From Porticoccaceae bacterium (lineage in GTDB: Bacteria; Pseudomonadota; Gammaproteobacteria; Pseudomonadales; Porticoccaceae), in assembly GCA_028822155.1 (NCBI GenBank), contig JAPKEJ010000017.1, forward strand, positions 1 to 42,268: 42,268 nucleotides of DNA. The letters run 5' to 3'. The notes under the pieces were generated by a model, which saw only the letters and a program-made list of their open reading frames with translations, had not been told where the DNA came from and ran no database searches. Below, one piece after another: positions 9,017 to 17,135 of this stretch. The translations under genes and the position numbers were made by a program. Each line of letters starts with the position of its first letter. Position 1 is the first letter of the stretch.

Positions 9017-10194
9017 TTCCACATGACGAAACTATGATGCTTAAAACACCTTTTTATTCTCGCTGTTTGGCAGCCTGTGAGGTCAATATGTGGGAAGACT
9101 GGAAGGGTTACACAACCCCTCAGGCCTATACCAGTGTTGAGCAAGAGTATTTTGCAGTGCGAAGTAATACGGGGGTGTTTGATATTTCTCCAATGATCAA
9201 ATACCGCTTTACCGGGCCAGACGCGGGCGCTTATTTGAATCGTCTGGTAACACGAGATATCAGAAAGATTGGTGTTGGCCGAGTGGCTTACACCGTGTGG
9301 TGCGATAATAACGGTCAGGTTATGGATGACGGCACCATTTTTCATCTCGCTGAAAATGACTATCGCCTCTGTGCTTATGCCCGATGTCTTGACTGGTTGA
9401 TGTGGTCAGCAGAAGGTTTTGATGTGACCATCGTTGATGAGACTGCTGAGGTGGCCGCACTGGCTGTTCAGGGTCCCACGTCCTGTGCTATTTTCAAAAA
9501 CATGGGTTTTGAGGGCATTGAGAACCTCAAGCCTTTTGGGCTAACTCGCTTTCCCTTTGAGGGATCTGAAGTAATGATCAGCCGCACCGGCTTTACCGGT
9601 GATCTAGGGTATGAAATTTGGGTTGACCCTTCGTTGGCAGAAACTTTTTGGGATCGGTTGTTTGAAGCAGGAAAGCACCGTGAGATTCGACCAATTGGCG
9701 GGCTTGCGTTAGATATGTTGCGTACCGAAGCAGGCTTTGTCCAGGCAGGGGTAGATTTTATTCCCGCCGAAGAATCGATCCGTACGGGTCGATCTCGCTC
9801 GCCCTTTGAATTAGGGTTGGGTTGGCTAGTGTCTTTTGATAAACCAGTGTTTAATGGCCGAAAAGCGCTCCTTAAAGAAAAGAAAGAGGGGTCTCGCTAC
9901 GCTTTTGTCTACCTTGACGTTGAGGGTAACAAGCCTGCGGAATCTGCCTTTATCTATGATGGTGATAAAGAAGTGGGCACAGTGACCACTGCGGCCTGGT
10001 GCCCAACAGCAAAAACCAATGTTGCTTTTGCTCAGGTGGATGCTAAATATGGTAAGCCTGGCCAAGAGTTGGCGGCTGAAATCTACTATGATCGCGAATT
10101 AAAATGGACTCGAGTGATGGCCAAGTGCACCGTCATCGAGGGTGCCGTATTTAACCCAGCACGCAAGAGGCAGACTCCCGCAGCGGATTTCTAA
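9013..10194 (+). CDS. GcvT-like aminomethyltransferase family protein
   Basis: Folate-dependent aminomethyl/methyl-transferase of the glycine-cleavage T-protein family, 393 residues. N-terminal features include VRSNTGVFDISPM (about 49-61) and GQVMDDGTIFHL with the aspartate pair D105-D106. That pair matches the position of the catalytic aspartate in GcvT. Later motifs are SRTGFTGDLGYEIWV and ALDMLRTEAGF, which face the folate site in this family, and a C-terminal barrel region. The start overlaps the previous stop (ATGA) and GAGG lies 9 bp upstream. No GcvH, GcvP or lipoyl carrier is nearby, so it most likely takes a one-carbon unit from an N-methyl group oxidised by the two upstream flavoproteins. 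That role is inference; DMSP-demethylase-like activity cannot be excluded. Confidence 0.87.
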   Translation: MIPHDETMMLKTPFYSRCLAACEVNMWEDWKGYTTPQAYTSVEQEYFAVRSNTGVFDISPMIKYRFTGPDAGAYLNRLVTRDIRKIGVGRVAYTVWCDNNGQVMDDGTIFHLAENDYRLCAYARCLDWLMWSAEGFDVTIVDETAEVAALAVQGPTSCAIFKNMGFEGIENLKPFGLTRFPFEGSEVMISRTGFTGDLGYEIWVDPSLAETFWDRLFEAGKHREIRPIGGLALDMLRTEAGFVQAGVDFIPAEESIRTGRSRSPFELGLGWLVSFDKPVFNGRKALLKEKKEGSRYAFVYLDVEGNKPAESAFIYDGDKEVGTVTTAAWCPTAKTNVAFAQVDAKYGKPGQELAAEIYYDRELKWTRVMAKCTVIEGAVFNPARKRQTPAADF

Positions 10195-12278
10195 TGACTA
10201 CTCATTGGCTAGAACCGCTTTTAAAACCTGCGTCGATTGCCGTATTAGGTGCCTCGCAAAAGAGCGGCACAGTGGGTAATGAGGTCATTGTCAATTTACG
10301 TAGGGGTGGCTTTCAGGGGCAAATTTACGCTGTTAATCCGGGCTATGATAGGGTCGAAAATCTTCCCTGTTATAGTAGCTTAGCCGATCTTCCAGAACGC
10401 CCTGAGCAGGTCATCTTTGCGATTAGTGATCAGCGTATTGAGGCGGCTCTAGATGATGTTATCGCCTTAGGCATTCCTGCCTGCACAATTTTTTCTGCCT
10501 TAGCGCTCTCCGATGACCAGACCCCAAACTTAAAGCAGCGCATTGCTAGCAAAGCTCAAGCGGCGGGTCTGTTGATCGCAGGGGCCAACGGGATGGGCTT
10601 TTATAATATTCGTGATCGGGTGCTCGCCGGCGGATTTGATACCCGCGACCATCCATTCCCAGGCAACGTAACGCTGATTAGTCAATCTGGTGCTGGTATG
10701 TCAGGCATTGTTGATTCTGAAGAACGCATTGATTTTAATTTTGCGGTTTCCAGTGGCTATGAGCTTACTGTGGCGATGGAAGATTACCTAGACTATGCGC
10801 TGGACCTTCCAGAAACTCGAGTTGTAGGCTTATTTTTAGAGACTAGCCGTCATCCAGATAAGTTAATTCAGGCATTTAAAAAAGCTAATCAGCTAAAGAT
10901 ACCTATTGTGATACTCAAAGTGGGACGCACTGATCTAGCCGCAGAGTTGGCTATTTCTCATTCGGGTGCCTTGGCGGGTAGCGACGACTGTTACTCCGCG
11001 GTTTTTGATTATTATGGTGTGCAGCGAGTCGAGGATATGGACCAGCTAGCCACCGCGTTAATCATGTTTGCTCAGCCCGCGGTTGTGGGTAATGGGGGCC
11101 TAGTTTCTCTGCATGATTCAGGTGGAGAGAGGCAGTTAATTATTGATCTTGCTGACCGATTGAATGTGCCCTTAACTGAGCTTCAAAATACTACGTTAAA
11201 TCAGCTAAAAGGATTGCTTGATCCCGGACTACCTGCGGTCAACCCGCTGGATGGCTGGGGTGCTGGTGGTGCTGATGCACCAATAAGAATGGCCGCATGC
11301 TTCACCACTCTATTAATGGATTCAGGTGCTGCCTTTGGCGCTGTAGTGCATGATCGTGGACCTAATAGCGAGATTTATGGATCCTATCTTGATTATTTAC
11401 ATCAAGCTCAGAGTGCCACAAGCAAGCCGGTTTTTCTCGTAGCCAATAGGCAAGGTAGTGGTAGTGATGAATTGGCCGTTACTTCTACACATCAAGGGTT
11501 TCCAGTGATTGATGGGGTCAGCCAATTTTTGGTTGGTGCTCGCTGTCTATTGAATTATCGAGACTTTCAGCAGCGAGAGCCTAGTCAGATTAACGATCTG
11601 GATCAGGATAAGTGCGAGTATTGGCGTGGACGTTTGCGCGATGAAATTAAAGTATCAGAAACTTTGGCCAGCCAATGCTTAGCTGACTTGGGAATTCCTA
11701 TGTTGCAGAGTGTGCTGGTGAGCAGCCAAGATGCATTGCGATCGGCCGCTACTAGACTAGGATTTCCGGTGGTACTCAAAACTGCGCAGCCGAGCATAGA
11801 GCATAAGTCTGATGTGGATGGCGTTATTTTAAATATTATCAATGAAACCCAACTGTTAGATGCCTATGGCGATATGGCTGAGCGCCTTGGCTCTGAGGCG
11901 ATGGTAGCGCCAATGGTGTATTCAGACGGCGTTGAGATGATTTTAGGTGTTAGTCGCGACGATCAATTTGGACCCGTTGTTGTAGTTGGTTTTGGCGGTA
12001 TTTACGCTGAGGTACTCGACGATGTTACTGTGCTGATACCGCCCTTCGACGCAGCCGCAGTGAAAAGGGCGTTGCAGAATCTAGCGATGTATGAGCTTTT
12101 ATCAGGCGTTAGGGGCTCATCAAAACTCGATGTTGATAGTTATTGTGAGGCAGCAGAAAAAATATCACTTTTTGCCTTGCTCTTTGCTGATACGGTGGCC
12201 GAGGTAGATATTAATCCCATAAAAGTGACTGCTGATGGATGCATTGGTCTGGATGCCTTGATGGTGTTGACAGACTAG
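10194..12278 (+). CDS. ADP-forming acyl-CoA synthetase (acetate-CoA ligase family)
   Basis: Single-chain acid-CoA ligase (NDP-forming), 694 residues. Domain order: CoA-binding Rossmann domain (about 8-100, SIAVLGASQKSGTVG), succinyl-CoA-ligase-like domains (about 155-440), then an ATP-grasp beta-subunit domain (about 475-694, with VLKTAQPSIEHKSDVDGVIL). The phosphorylated histidine of the family is visible as H256 in SHSGALAG. The start ATG shares its A with the previous TAA. It would activate a carboxylic acid product of the pathway to a CoA thioester for the acyl-CoA dehydrogenase at 3803 or central metabolism. The acid is unknown. Confidence 0.9.
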   Translation: MTTHWLEPLLKPASIAVLGASQKSGTVGNEVIVNLRRGGFQGQIYAVNPGYDRVENLPCYSSLADLPERPEQVIFAISDQRIEAALDDVIALGIPACTIFSALALSDDQTPNLKQRIASKAQAAGLLIAGANGMGFYNIRDRVLAGGFDTRDHPFPGNVTLISQSGAGMSGIVDSEERIDFNFAVSSGYELTVAMEDYLDYALDLPETRVVGLFLETSRHPDKLIQAFKKANQLKIPIVILKVGRTDLAAELAISHSGALAGSDDCYSAVFDYYGVQRVEDMDQLATALIMFAQPAVVGNGGLVSLHDSGGERQLIIDLADRLNVPLTELQNTTLNQLKGLLDPGLPAVNPLDGWGAGGADAPIRMAACFTTLLMDSGAAFGAVVHDRGPNSEIYGSYLDYLHQAQSATSKPVFLVANRQGSGSDELAVTSTHQGFPVIDGVSQFLVGARCLLNYRDFQQREPSQINDLDQDKCEYWRGRLRDEIKVSETLASQCLADLGIPMLQSVLVSSQDALRSAATRLGFPVVLKTAQPSIEHKSDVDGVILNIINETQLLDAYGDMAERLGSEAMVAPMVYSDGVEMILGVSRDDQFGPVVVVGFGGIYAEVLDDVTVLIPPFDAAAVKRALQNLAMYELLSGVRGSSKLDVDSYCEAAEKISLFALLFADTVAEVDINPIKVTADGCIGLDALMVLTD

Positions 12279-12309
12279 GGCTAAATAAACGTAAGATGGA
12301 AAAATCATA

Positions 12310-13689
12310 ATGAATATTGCTACAGAGTCAGAACTACAACAATTCATTAAGCAACATCCAGAGATTAAAATGCTGGAGATATTAATGCCAGACATGAATG
12401 GCATTATTCGTTGCAAACGAATACCTGCCAACGAATTTGCCACTTTTTTCCGCGAGGGTGTTAAGGGTCCTGTGTCGACCGTCTTATTGAATGTGCGGGG
12501 TGAGTTTTGCGACGAGTTAGACTTTGCGAATCTAGAGGGCGACCCTGATCAATTAATTCATCCCATCGCCAATACTTTGGCACCTATTAGCTGGTTAAAA
12601 TCTGATACCGCCCAGGTTTTATCTACTTTTACAGAGCTGGATGGCAGGCCATCATCATTTGATTGCCGAAACGTACTTATTGAGGCTTTGAAGCCGCTAC
12701 AGGCAATGGGTTTGAAACCAGTTGTTGCAACAGAGCTAGAATTTTATTTAATCAAGAAAGGCGATTCTGCCGTACCAGAGCCATTTTTGGCCAAGGTGCC
12801 GGGCACTAACGTTGATCAATCGGGTACTCAATATGCAATGCCAGAAGATCTTTGGGATAACGATGATTTTCTGGAAGATGTTCGATTAGCTTGCGAAGCT
12901 CAAAATGTACCTATGACTACGGTTCATTCAGAGTTTTCGCCGGGGCAGTTTGAAATTAACTTACATCATGTGGATGACCCAGTTAGTGCCTGTGATCATG
13001 CGGTACTCTTTAAGCGTATTATCAAAGGGGTGGCGCGGCAGTACAATATGGCGGCAACGTTTATGGCCAAACCTTTTGTGGATATTCCCGGAAGTGGATT
13101 ACATATCCATTTCAGTTTATATGATGGCAACGGCATCAATGTTTTTGCCGACCCGGACTCCTCAGCGGTGCCGGCAATTTCCGATACACTTCGTCATGCC
13201 ATTGGTGGTTTGGGAGAGACTATGTCCGATGCGATGGCTATATTTGCACCTAATGCCAATTCTTATCGGCGCCTCATCCCAGGACACTGTGCCCCCTTAA
13301 CGCCTAACTGGGGCTACAACCATCGCGATGTAGCACTGCGAATTCCGGTATCTAGCGATAAAGATCGTCGAGTTGAGCATAGAGTTGCCGGCGCTGATGC
13401 CAACCCTTATCTTGTCATGGCGGCACTTGTTGCTGGGGTGCACTTTGGTATTAGCCAGGGCAGTGATCCGGGGGATATGGTGCCTGAAGGCCTTGAGATA
13501 GAAGAGGAAATCACCCTTCCAAGAATCTGGTCTCTGGCGTTGGATGAGTTTGATAGTAGTGCGGTGCTACCTCAATATCTAGGAGAAGACTACTGTCGCT
13601 TATTTGGCACGGTTCGTCGAGGGGAGTGTGAGCAGTTCGCTGCGCAAGTGTCGAACATTGACTATGATTGGTATCTGCGTTCCATGTGA
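12310..13689 (+). CDS. puuA: Gamma-glutamyl-amine (polyamine) synthetase, PuuA-like glutamine synthetase family
   Basis: ATP-dependent ligase that attaches glutamate to a primary amine. It has 459 residues. Residues diagnostic of the PuuA branch include CKRIP near the N terminus, VATELEFYL, SPGQFEINLHH, FMAKPF, GSGLHIHFSLYD, the ANSYRRLIPG segment, and VEHRVAGADANPYLVMAA. These cover the metal, ATP and glutamate sites of the glutamine synthetase fold with no obvious loss. It lies 31 bp after the acyl-CoA synthetase. With the PuuB-like and amidotransferase genes downstream it forms a Puu-type gamma-glutamylation route. The amine could be putrescine or a modified polyamine; isopropylamine-, aniline- and methylamine-type ligases are related alternatives that fit the sequence less well. 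Confidence 0.9.
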   Translation: MNIATESELQQFIKQHPEIKMLEILMPDMNGIIRCKRIPANEFATFFREGVKGPVSTVLLNVRGEFCDELDFANLEGDPDQLIHPIANTLAPISWLKSDTAQVLSTFTELDGRPSSFDCRNVLIEALKPLQAMGLKPVVATELEFYLIKKGDSAVPEPFLAKVPGTNVDQSGTQYAMPEDLWDNDDFLEDVRLACEAQNVPMTTVHSEFSPGQFEINLHHVDDPVSACDHAVLFKRIIKGVARQYNMAATFMAKPFVDIPGSGLHIHFSLYDGNGINVFADPDSSAVPAISDTLRHAIGGLGETMSDAMAIFAPNANSYRRLIPGHCAPLTPNWGYNHRDVALRIPVSSDKDRRVEHRVAGADANPYLVMAALVAGVHFGISQGSDPGDMVPEGLEIEEEITLPRIWSLALDEFDSSAVLPQYLGEDYCRLFGTVRRGECEQFAAQVSNIDYDWYLRSM

Positions 13690-13831
13690 TCATGTCGGCA
13701 GAAATCCTGCAGAGTATTAAATAAAAATTAAACAATCATTTAATAAACAATATGCTCATTTAGTGAAGTATTGTATAGTGCTCAGCAACGGGAATACTAC
13801 TTTAAACAGACCCTAGATTTAGGTTGTTACT
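13690..13831 (+). promoter_or_regulatory. AT-rich gap, possible internal promoter
   Basis: This 142-bp gap is the longest break inside the catabolic operon and is strongly AT-rich. A -10-like TATAGT is at 13774-13779, but no good -35 box sits at the expected distance. A short GCAG/CTGC hairpin just after the upstream stop is too weak to call a terminator. It may give the Rieske-PuuB-amidotransferase-aminotransferase set its own start. Confidence 0.3.
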
Positions 13832-15091
13832 ATGAAATTTATCGCGACAGATGTTTCTGATACTAAAGAAAAAATGATCGGCAAGGCCAGTGCCCAACTG
13901 GGCAAGCCTGGGTTTGCTATAGATCCTTATTTCTATCGTTCTCATGTTACCTATCAGGCTGAATTAGAAAATATTATTTTCAAAAGTTGGCTTTATGCCG
14001 GCCACATTAGCCAGATCGCAAAAAAAGGTGATTATTTTTTGTTTGATATCGGTGAAGACTCAATCATCATCAGTCGAGACAATAAGGGTGAAGTTGGTGC
14101 CATGCATAATATTTGCAGACACCGTGGCGCGCGTGTTTGTGAAGAGTCAAGTGGCAATCGCAAAGCCTTCATTTGTCCTTATCACGGTTGGGCATACGGT
14201 AATGATGGCAAGCTGAAGTCGGCCCGCGACATGGATCATAGAGAGGATTTTAATTGCGATGACTATTCTCTAAAACCCGTGCGCTTTGTGGTTTTTCAGG
14301 GAATGATATTTATTAACTGTGACCCAGATGCACCAGATTTTGTTGCGCCACTGGAAAAGATTAAGACCCAGTTAGGTGCCTATGATCTCGAAAATGCAAA
14401 GGTAGCAGAGCGCAAGACCTATCGTATTGATGCCAACTGGAAGCTGGTTTTAGAAAACTATCTTGAGTGTTATCACTGCGCTAGCTCTCACCGTCAATAC
14501 GCCAAGTTACATACCCTTGAGGCCCCATTTGAGAAGGTAAAACCTATTAATGAGGCTATGTGGGCTAGAGCGGCAGAGATGACTGGCGTGCCCGGTATTG
14601 CTGAGGAATACTATGGTTACTACAATGATGCCACAGCCTTTGGGGCCTGCTCTTACCATAGCCGTTATGCCCTGTACGAGGGCTGTAAAACCGGTAGCAA
14701 AGATGGCCAGCCGGTAGCGCCGTTAATGGGTCATATGAAGGGTTTTGATGGTGGCGCCGGTGATTTTCAGATGGGTCCGCTCACGTTTATGCTCAATTAC
14801 CCAGATCACTGCGTGCTCTATCGTTTTATTCCTAGAGGCATTACTGAAACAGATATGGAGTTGGTTTGGTATGTTAATGGGGATGCTCAGGAAGGCACTG
14901 ATTACGACAAAGATAAGGTTGCTTGGCTTTGGCATCACACGAGCTTAGAAGATGAATATATTATTACGCGTAATAGTGAGGGAGTGAACTCTCAGTTCTT
15001 TGAACCTGGGCCCTATCATCCTGAATATGAGTCTACCCTTATGGATTTTATCAGTTGGTATATTGCGGCGATCGCTGGATTGAAGGCGTAA
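13832..15091 (+). CDS. Rieske non-heme iron oxygenase, alpha-type subunit
   Basis: Oxygenase of 419 residues that would hydroxylate or N-demethylate its substrate using O2 and reductant. The Rieske [2Fe-2S] ligands are C95, H97, C115 and H118 (CRHRG and CPYHGW). The mononuclear iron motif is NYLECYHCASSH at residues 209-220, with H215 and H220 as likely ligands. The bridging position is a glutamate (E212) rather than the usual aspartate. From memory, carnitine oxygenase CntA shares this trait, and related family members act on quaternary amines. No ferredoxin/reductase or beta subunit gene is in the window. Its position between the PuuA- and PuuB-like genes ties it to an amine or gamma-glutamyl-amine substrate, by inference. 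Confidence 0.92.
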   Translation: MKFIATDVSDTKEKMIGKASAQLGKPGFAIDPYFYRSHVTYQAELENIIFKSWLYAGHISQIAKKGDYFLFDIGEDSIIISRDNKGEVGAMHNICRHRGARVCEESSGNRKAFICPYHGWAYGNDGKLKSARDMDHREDFNCDDYSLKPVRFVVFQGMIFINCDPDAPDFVAPLEKIKTQLGAYDLENAKVAERKTYRIDANWKLVLENYLECYHCASSHRQYAKLHTLEAPFEKVKPINEAMWARAAEMTGVPGIAEEYYGYYNDATAFGACSYHSRYALYEGCKTGSKDGQPVAPLMGHMKGFDGGAGDFQMGPLTFMLNYPDHCVLYRFIPRGITETDMELVWYVNGDAQEGTDYDKDKVAWLWHHTSLEDEYIITRNSEGVNSQFFEPGPYHPEYESTLMDFISWYIAAIAGLKA

Positions 15092-15100
15092 CCAATAGAG

Positions 15101-15106
15101 AAGGGG
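15101..15106 (+). promoter_or_regulatory. Ribosome binding site that fixes the start at 15115
   Basis: AAGGGG lies 8 bp before ATG 15115. The in-frame ATG at 15055 sits inside the Rieske gene and would add a 20-residue leader not seen in PuuB. Confidence 0.7.
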
Positions 15107-15114
15107 CTGTATTT

Positions 15115-16398
15115 ATGTTTTTAAAATCTACTGCAGAGACAAAGGAACACGCACCGTCCTACTACGCTGCCTCCGCGAATTGGCAAACAGATTACCCTCA
15201 GCTGGAGGGTGATTTAAATGTTGATGTAGTGATAGTGGGTGCAGGCTTTAGTGGCGTTGCAACTGCGGTAGAACTATGTGAGCGTGGTTATAAAGTTGCT
15301 TTAGTAGAATCTAACCGCATCGGCTGGGGAGCCACAGGACGTAATGGTGGTCAAATTATCGGCGGCTATGGCAGGGATCCTGCTGCCTTCAGTTCGAGCA
15401 TTGGCAGTGAAGGTGTCAGCATAGTCGAGAGTATGGGTAGCGAATGTGTTGAGATCATTAAAGAACGTATCGAAAAGTATAATATTGACTGTGATCTTAA
15501 GTGGGGCTATTGCGAAGTTGGTTTAAAAAAGCGTCATCTGAAAAGCTACCGTGAATGGGCCGCTGAAGATTCAGCGATTCAAATTCTCGACCAGAATGAA
15601 ATAAAGCAATATGTTAACTCCGATCTCTATCTGGGTGGTTACTATAGAGAAGACTGGGGGCATATTCAGCCGCTTAATCTATGTATTGGCGAAGCTAAAG
15701 CTGCCGAAGTAATGGGCGCAAAAATTTTTGAACAAACGCAGATTACTCGTATTACTTATGGCGAAAATCCTGCTGTACACACCGACAAAGGTTCGATTAA
15801 AGCTAACCATGTGATTCTTTGTGGTAATGCGTATATGGGTAATCTGGTTCCTTACCTAGACGCTCGAGTACTGCCGGCTACCAGCTGTATTATTGCTACC
15901 GAACCACTCTCCGATGAGCAATTACAGCAGACTATGGTTCGTGATGTCGCGGTCTGTGATTCTAGAGCGGCTTTGGATTACTACCGTTTATCCGCAGACA
16001 AACGCCTGCTATTTGGGGGTCTGTCCAATTATACGGGGCTAGAACCCTCCAACGTTCAAGCGGTTATGCACGCCAAGATGACTAAGGTATTTCCGAGCTT
16101 AAAAAACACTCGCATAGACTATAGTTGGTCTGGGAGCATGGGGATCAGTGTTAGACGTATGCCACAAATTGGCCGTATCAAAAATAGCAATGTGCTCTAT
16201 ATTAGCGGTTATTCGGGCCATGGTGTGGCCCCGACGCACATGACTGGGCGTATTCTTGCCGAAGCTGTGGATGGAGATACTCATCGCTTTGATATTATGA
16301 ATAAAATGTTCCACTTACCCTGGCCGGGTGGGAAACTACTGCGACGGCCTGCCATGGCAGTGGGCATGATGTGGTATAAAATGCTCGACGTAATTTAG
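15115..16398 (+). CDS. puuB: Gamma-glutamyl-amine oxidase, PuuB-like FAD oxidase
   Basis: FAD-dependent DAO-family oxidase that oxidises the free amine end of a gamma-glutamyl-polyamine to an aldehyde, releasing ammonia and H2O2. About 427 residues from ATG 15115. PuuB-like features: SYYAASAN near the N terminus, the FAD motif VIVGAGFSGVATAVELCERG, GWGATGRNGGQI, GHIQPLNLCIGEA, CGNAYMG, DYYRLSADKRLLFGG and SGYSGHGVAPTH. The match to E. coli PuuB runs end to end. It starts 23 bp after the Rieske gene and ends 8 bp before the amidotransferase. Function is well supported by family and context; the exact amine is not. Confidence 0.92.
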   Translation: MFLKSTAETKEHAPSYYAASANWQTDYPQLEGDLNVDVVIVGAGFSGVATAVELCERGYKVALVESNRIGWGATGRNGGQIIGGYGRDPAAFSSSIGSEGVSIVESMGSECVEIIKERIEKYNIDCDLKWGYCEVGLKKRHLKSYREWAAEDSAIQILDQNEIKQYVNSDLYLGGYYREDWGHIQPLNLCIGEAKAAEVMGAKIFEQTQITRITYGENPAVHTDKGSIKANHVILCGNAYMGNLVPYLDARVLPATSCIIATEPLSDEQLQQTMVRDVAVCDSRAALDYYRLSADKRLLFGGLSNYTGLEPSNVQAVMHAKMTKVFPSLKNTRIDYSWSGSMGISVRRMPQIGRIKNSNVLYISGYSGHGVAPTHMTGRILAEAVDGDTHRFDIMNKMFHLPWPGGKLLRRPAMAVGMMWYKMLDVI

Positions 16399-16406
16399 GG
16401 ATTATC

Positions 16407-17117
16407 ATGGGTAAAGAGGTGCTGATTTTCTTACACATGGACGACAAGCATCCCGGTTACATAGCCGACCATCTTCAGCGTCAAAAAATCCCCTATCACA
16501 TTATTCGCGGCTATGCCGGTGACCCCATCCCCCAACTTGATGACAGTATGGCTGGCTTGGTTTTTATGGGGGGAGTCATGAGTGCAAACGATGACCTTCT
16601 GTGGATTAAACAAGAAATTGCTCTTATTCGCGAGGCTCTGGACAGCAGTGTTCCGCTGCTAGGCCACTGTTTAGGTGGTCAGTTAATAAGTATTGCATTG
16701 GGAGCTCAGGTCACGACTAATCCTGTAGGAGAGGTTGGTTGGCATCGTTGCAGCAAACAGATTAATGCTCAGACCTCTGAGTGGCTTGAGGGTATTGATG
16801 ATCGGTTTATGATGTTTCATTGGCATTTTGAGACATTTAGTTTGCCGGAAAAGGCACAGCTTTTATTTTCCTCCGACTACTGCCACAATCAGGCCTACAG
16901 CTATGGTAATAATGTGCTGGCGATGCAGGGCCACGTTGAGATGACAGAGCCATTACTAACAGATTGGATTACCCAGTGGCGGGATGACTTGCATAACACT
17001 ACGCCTAGCACTCAGAATTATGCGCAAATAGAACAGCCTCTGGTGGCAAATATTGCCGCCTTAAACAAGGTTGCTGAACAGCTTTATCAGCGCTGGACTT
17101 CCACGCTCTCTCTTTAG
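16407..17117 (+). CDS. Class-I glutamine amidotransferase-like hydrolase (PuuD role)
   Basis: Class-I glutamine amidotransferase domain protein of 236 residues. The nucleophile is C88 in GHCLGGQL, and the histidine and glutamate of the triad are H176 and E178 in MQGHVEM. It stands alone without a synthase domain, so it probably hydrolyses the gamma-glutamyl amide bond made by the PuuA-like ligase, the step PuuD performs. It differs from PuuD itself, which is a peptidase C26-type protein, and looks closer to the GuaA/YfeJ-like group. That makes it a possible non-orthologous replacement. The gene is in series with the PuuB-like gene and 18 bp before the aminotransferase. Confidence 0.85.
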   Translation: MGKEVLIFLHMDDKHPGYIADHLQRQKIPYHIIRGYAGDPIPQLDDSMAGLVFMGGVMSANDDLLWIKQEIALIREALDSSVPLLGHCLGGQLISIALGAQVTTNPVGEVGWHRCSKQINAQTSEWLEGIDDRFMMFHWHFETFSLPEKAQLLFSSDYCHNQAYSYGNNVLAMQGHVEMTEPLLTDWITQWRDDLHNTTPSTQNYAQIEQPLVANIAALNKVAEQLYQRWTSTLSL

Positions 17118-17135
17118 ACTCTACAGGCGAACAAA

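Noticed and set aside
9013..10194. DMSP demethylase (DmdA)
   Set aside because: DmdA is also a GcvT relative, but the gene is embedded in an amine operon, keeps the GcvT-like Asp pair, and has no other DMSP genes nearby. It cannot be fully excluded without phylogeny.
15055..15114. Longer start of the PuuB-like protein inside the Rieske gene
   Set aside because: The added 20 residues have no family match. ATG 15115 has AAGGGG at 8 bp.
12310..17117. Aniline dioxygenase-type cluster (GS-like, amidotransferase-like and Rieske genes together)
   Set aside because: The composition is reminiscent, but there is no beta subunit or reductase. A PuuB-like oxidase and Pot importer are present, and the Rieske iron motif has Glu in the bridging position. 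A polyamine or quaternary amine reading fits better.
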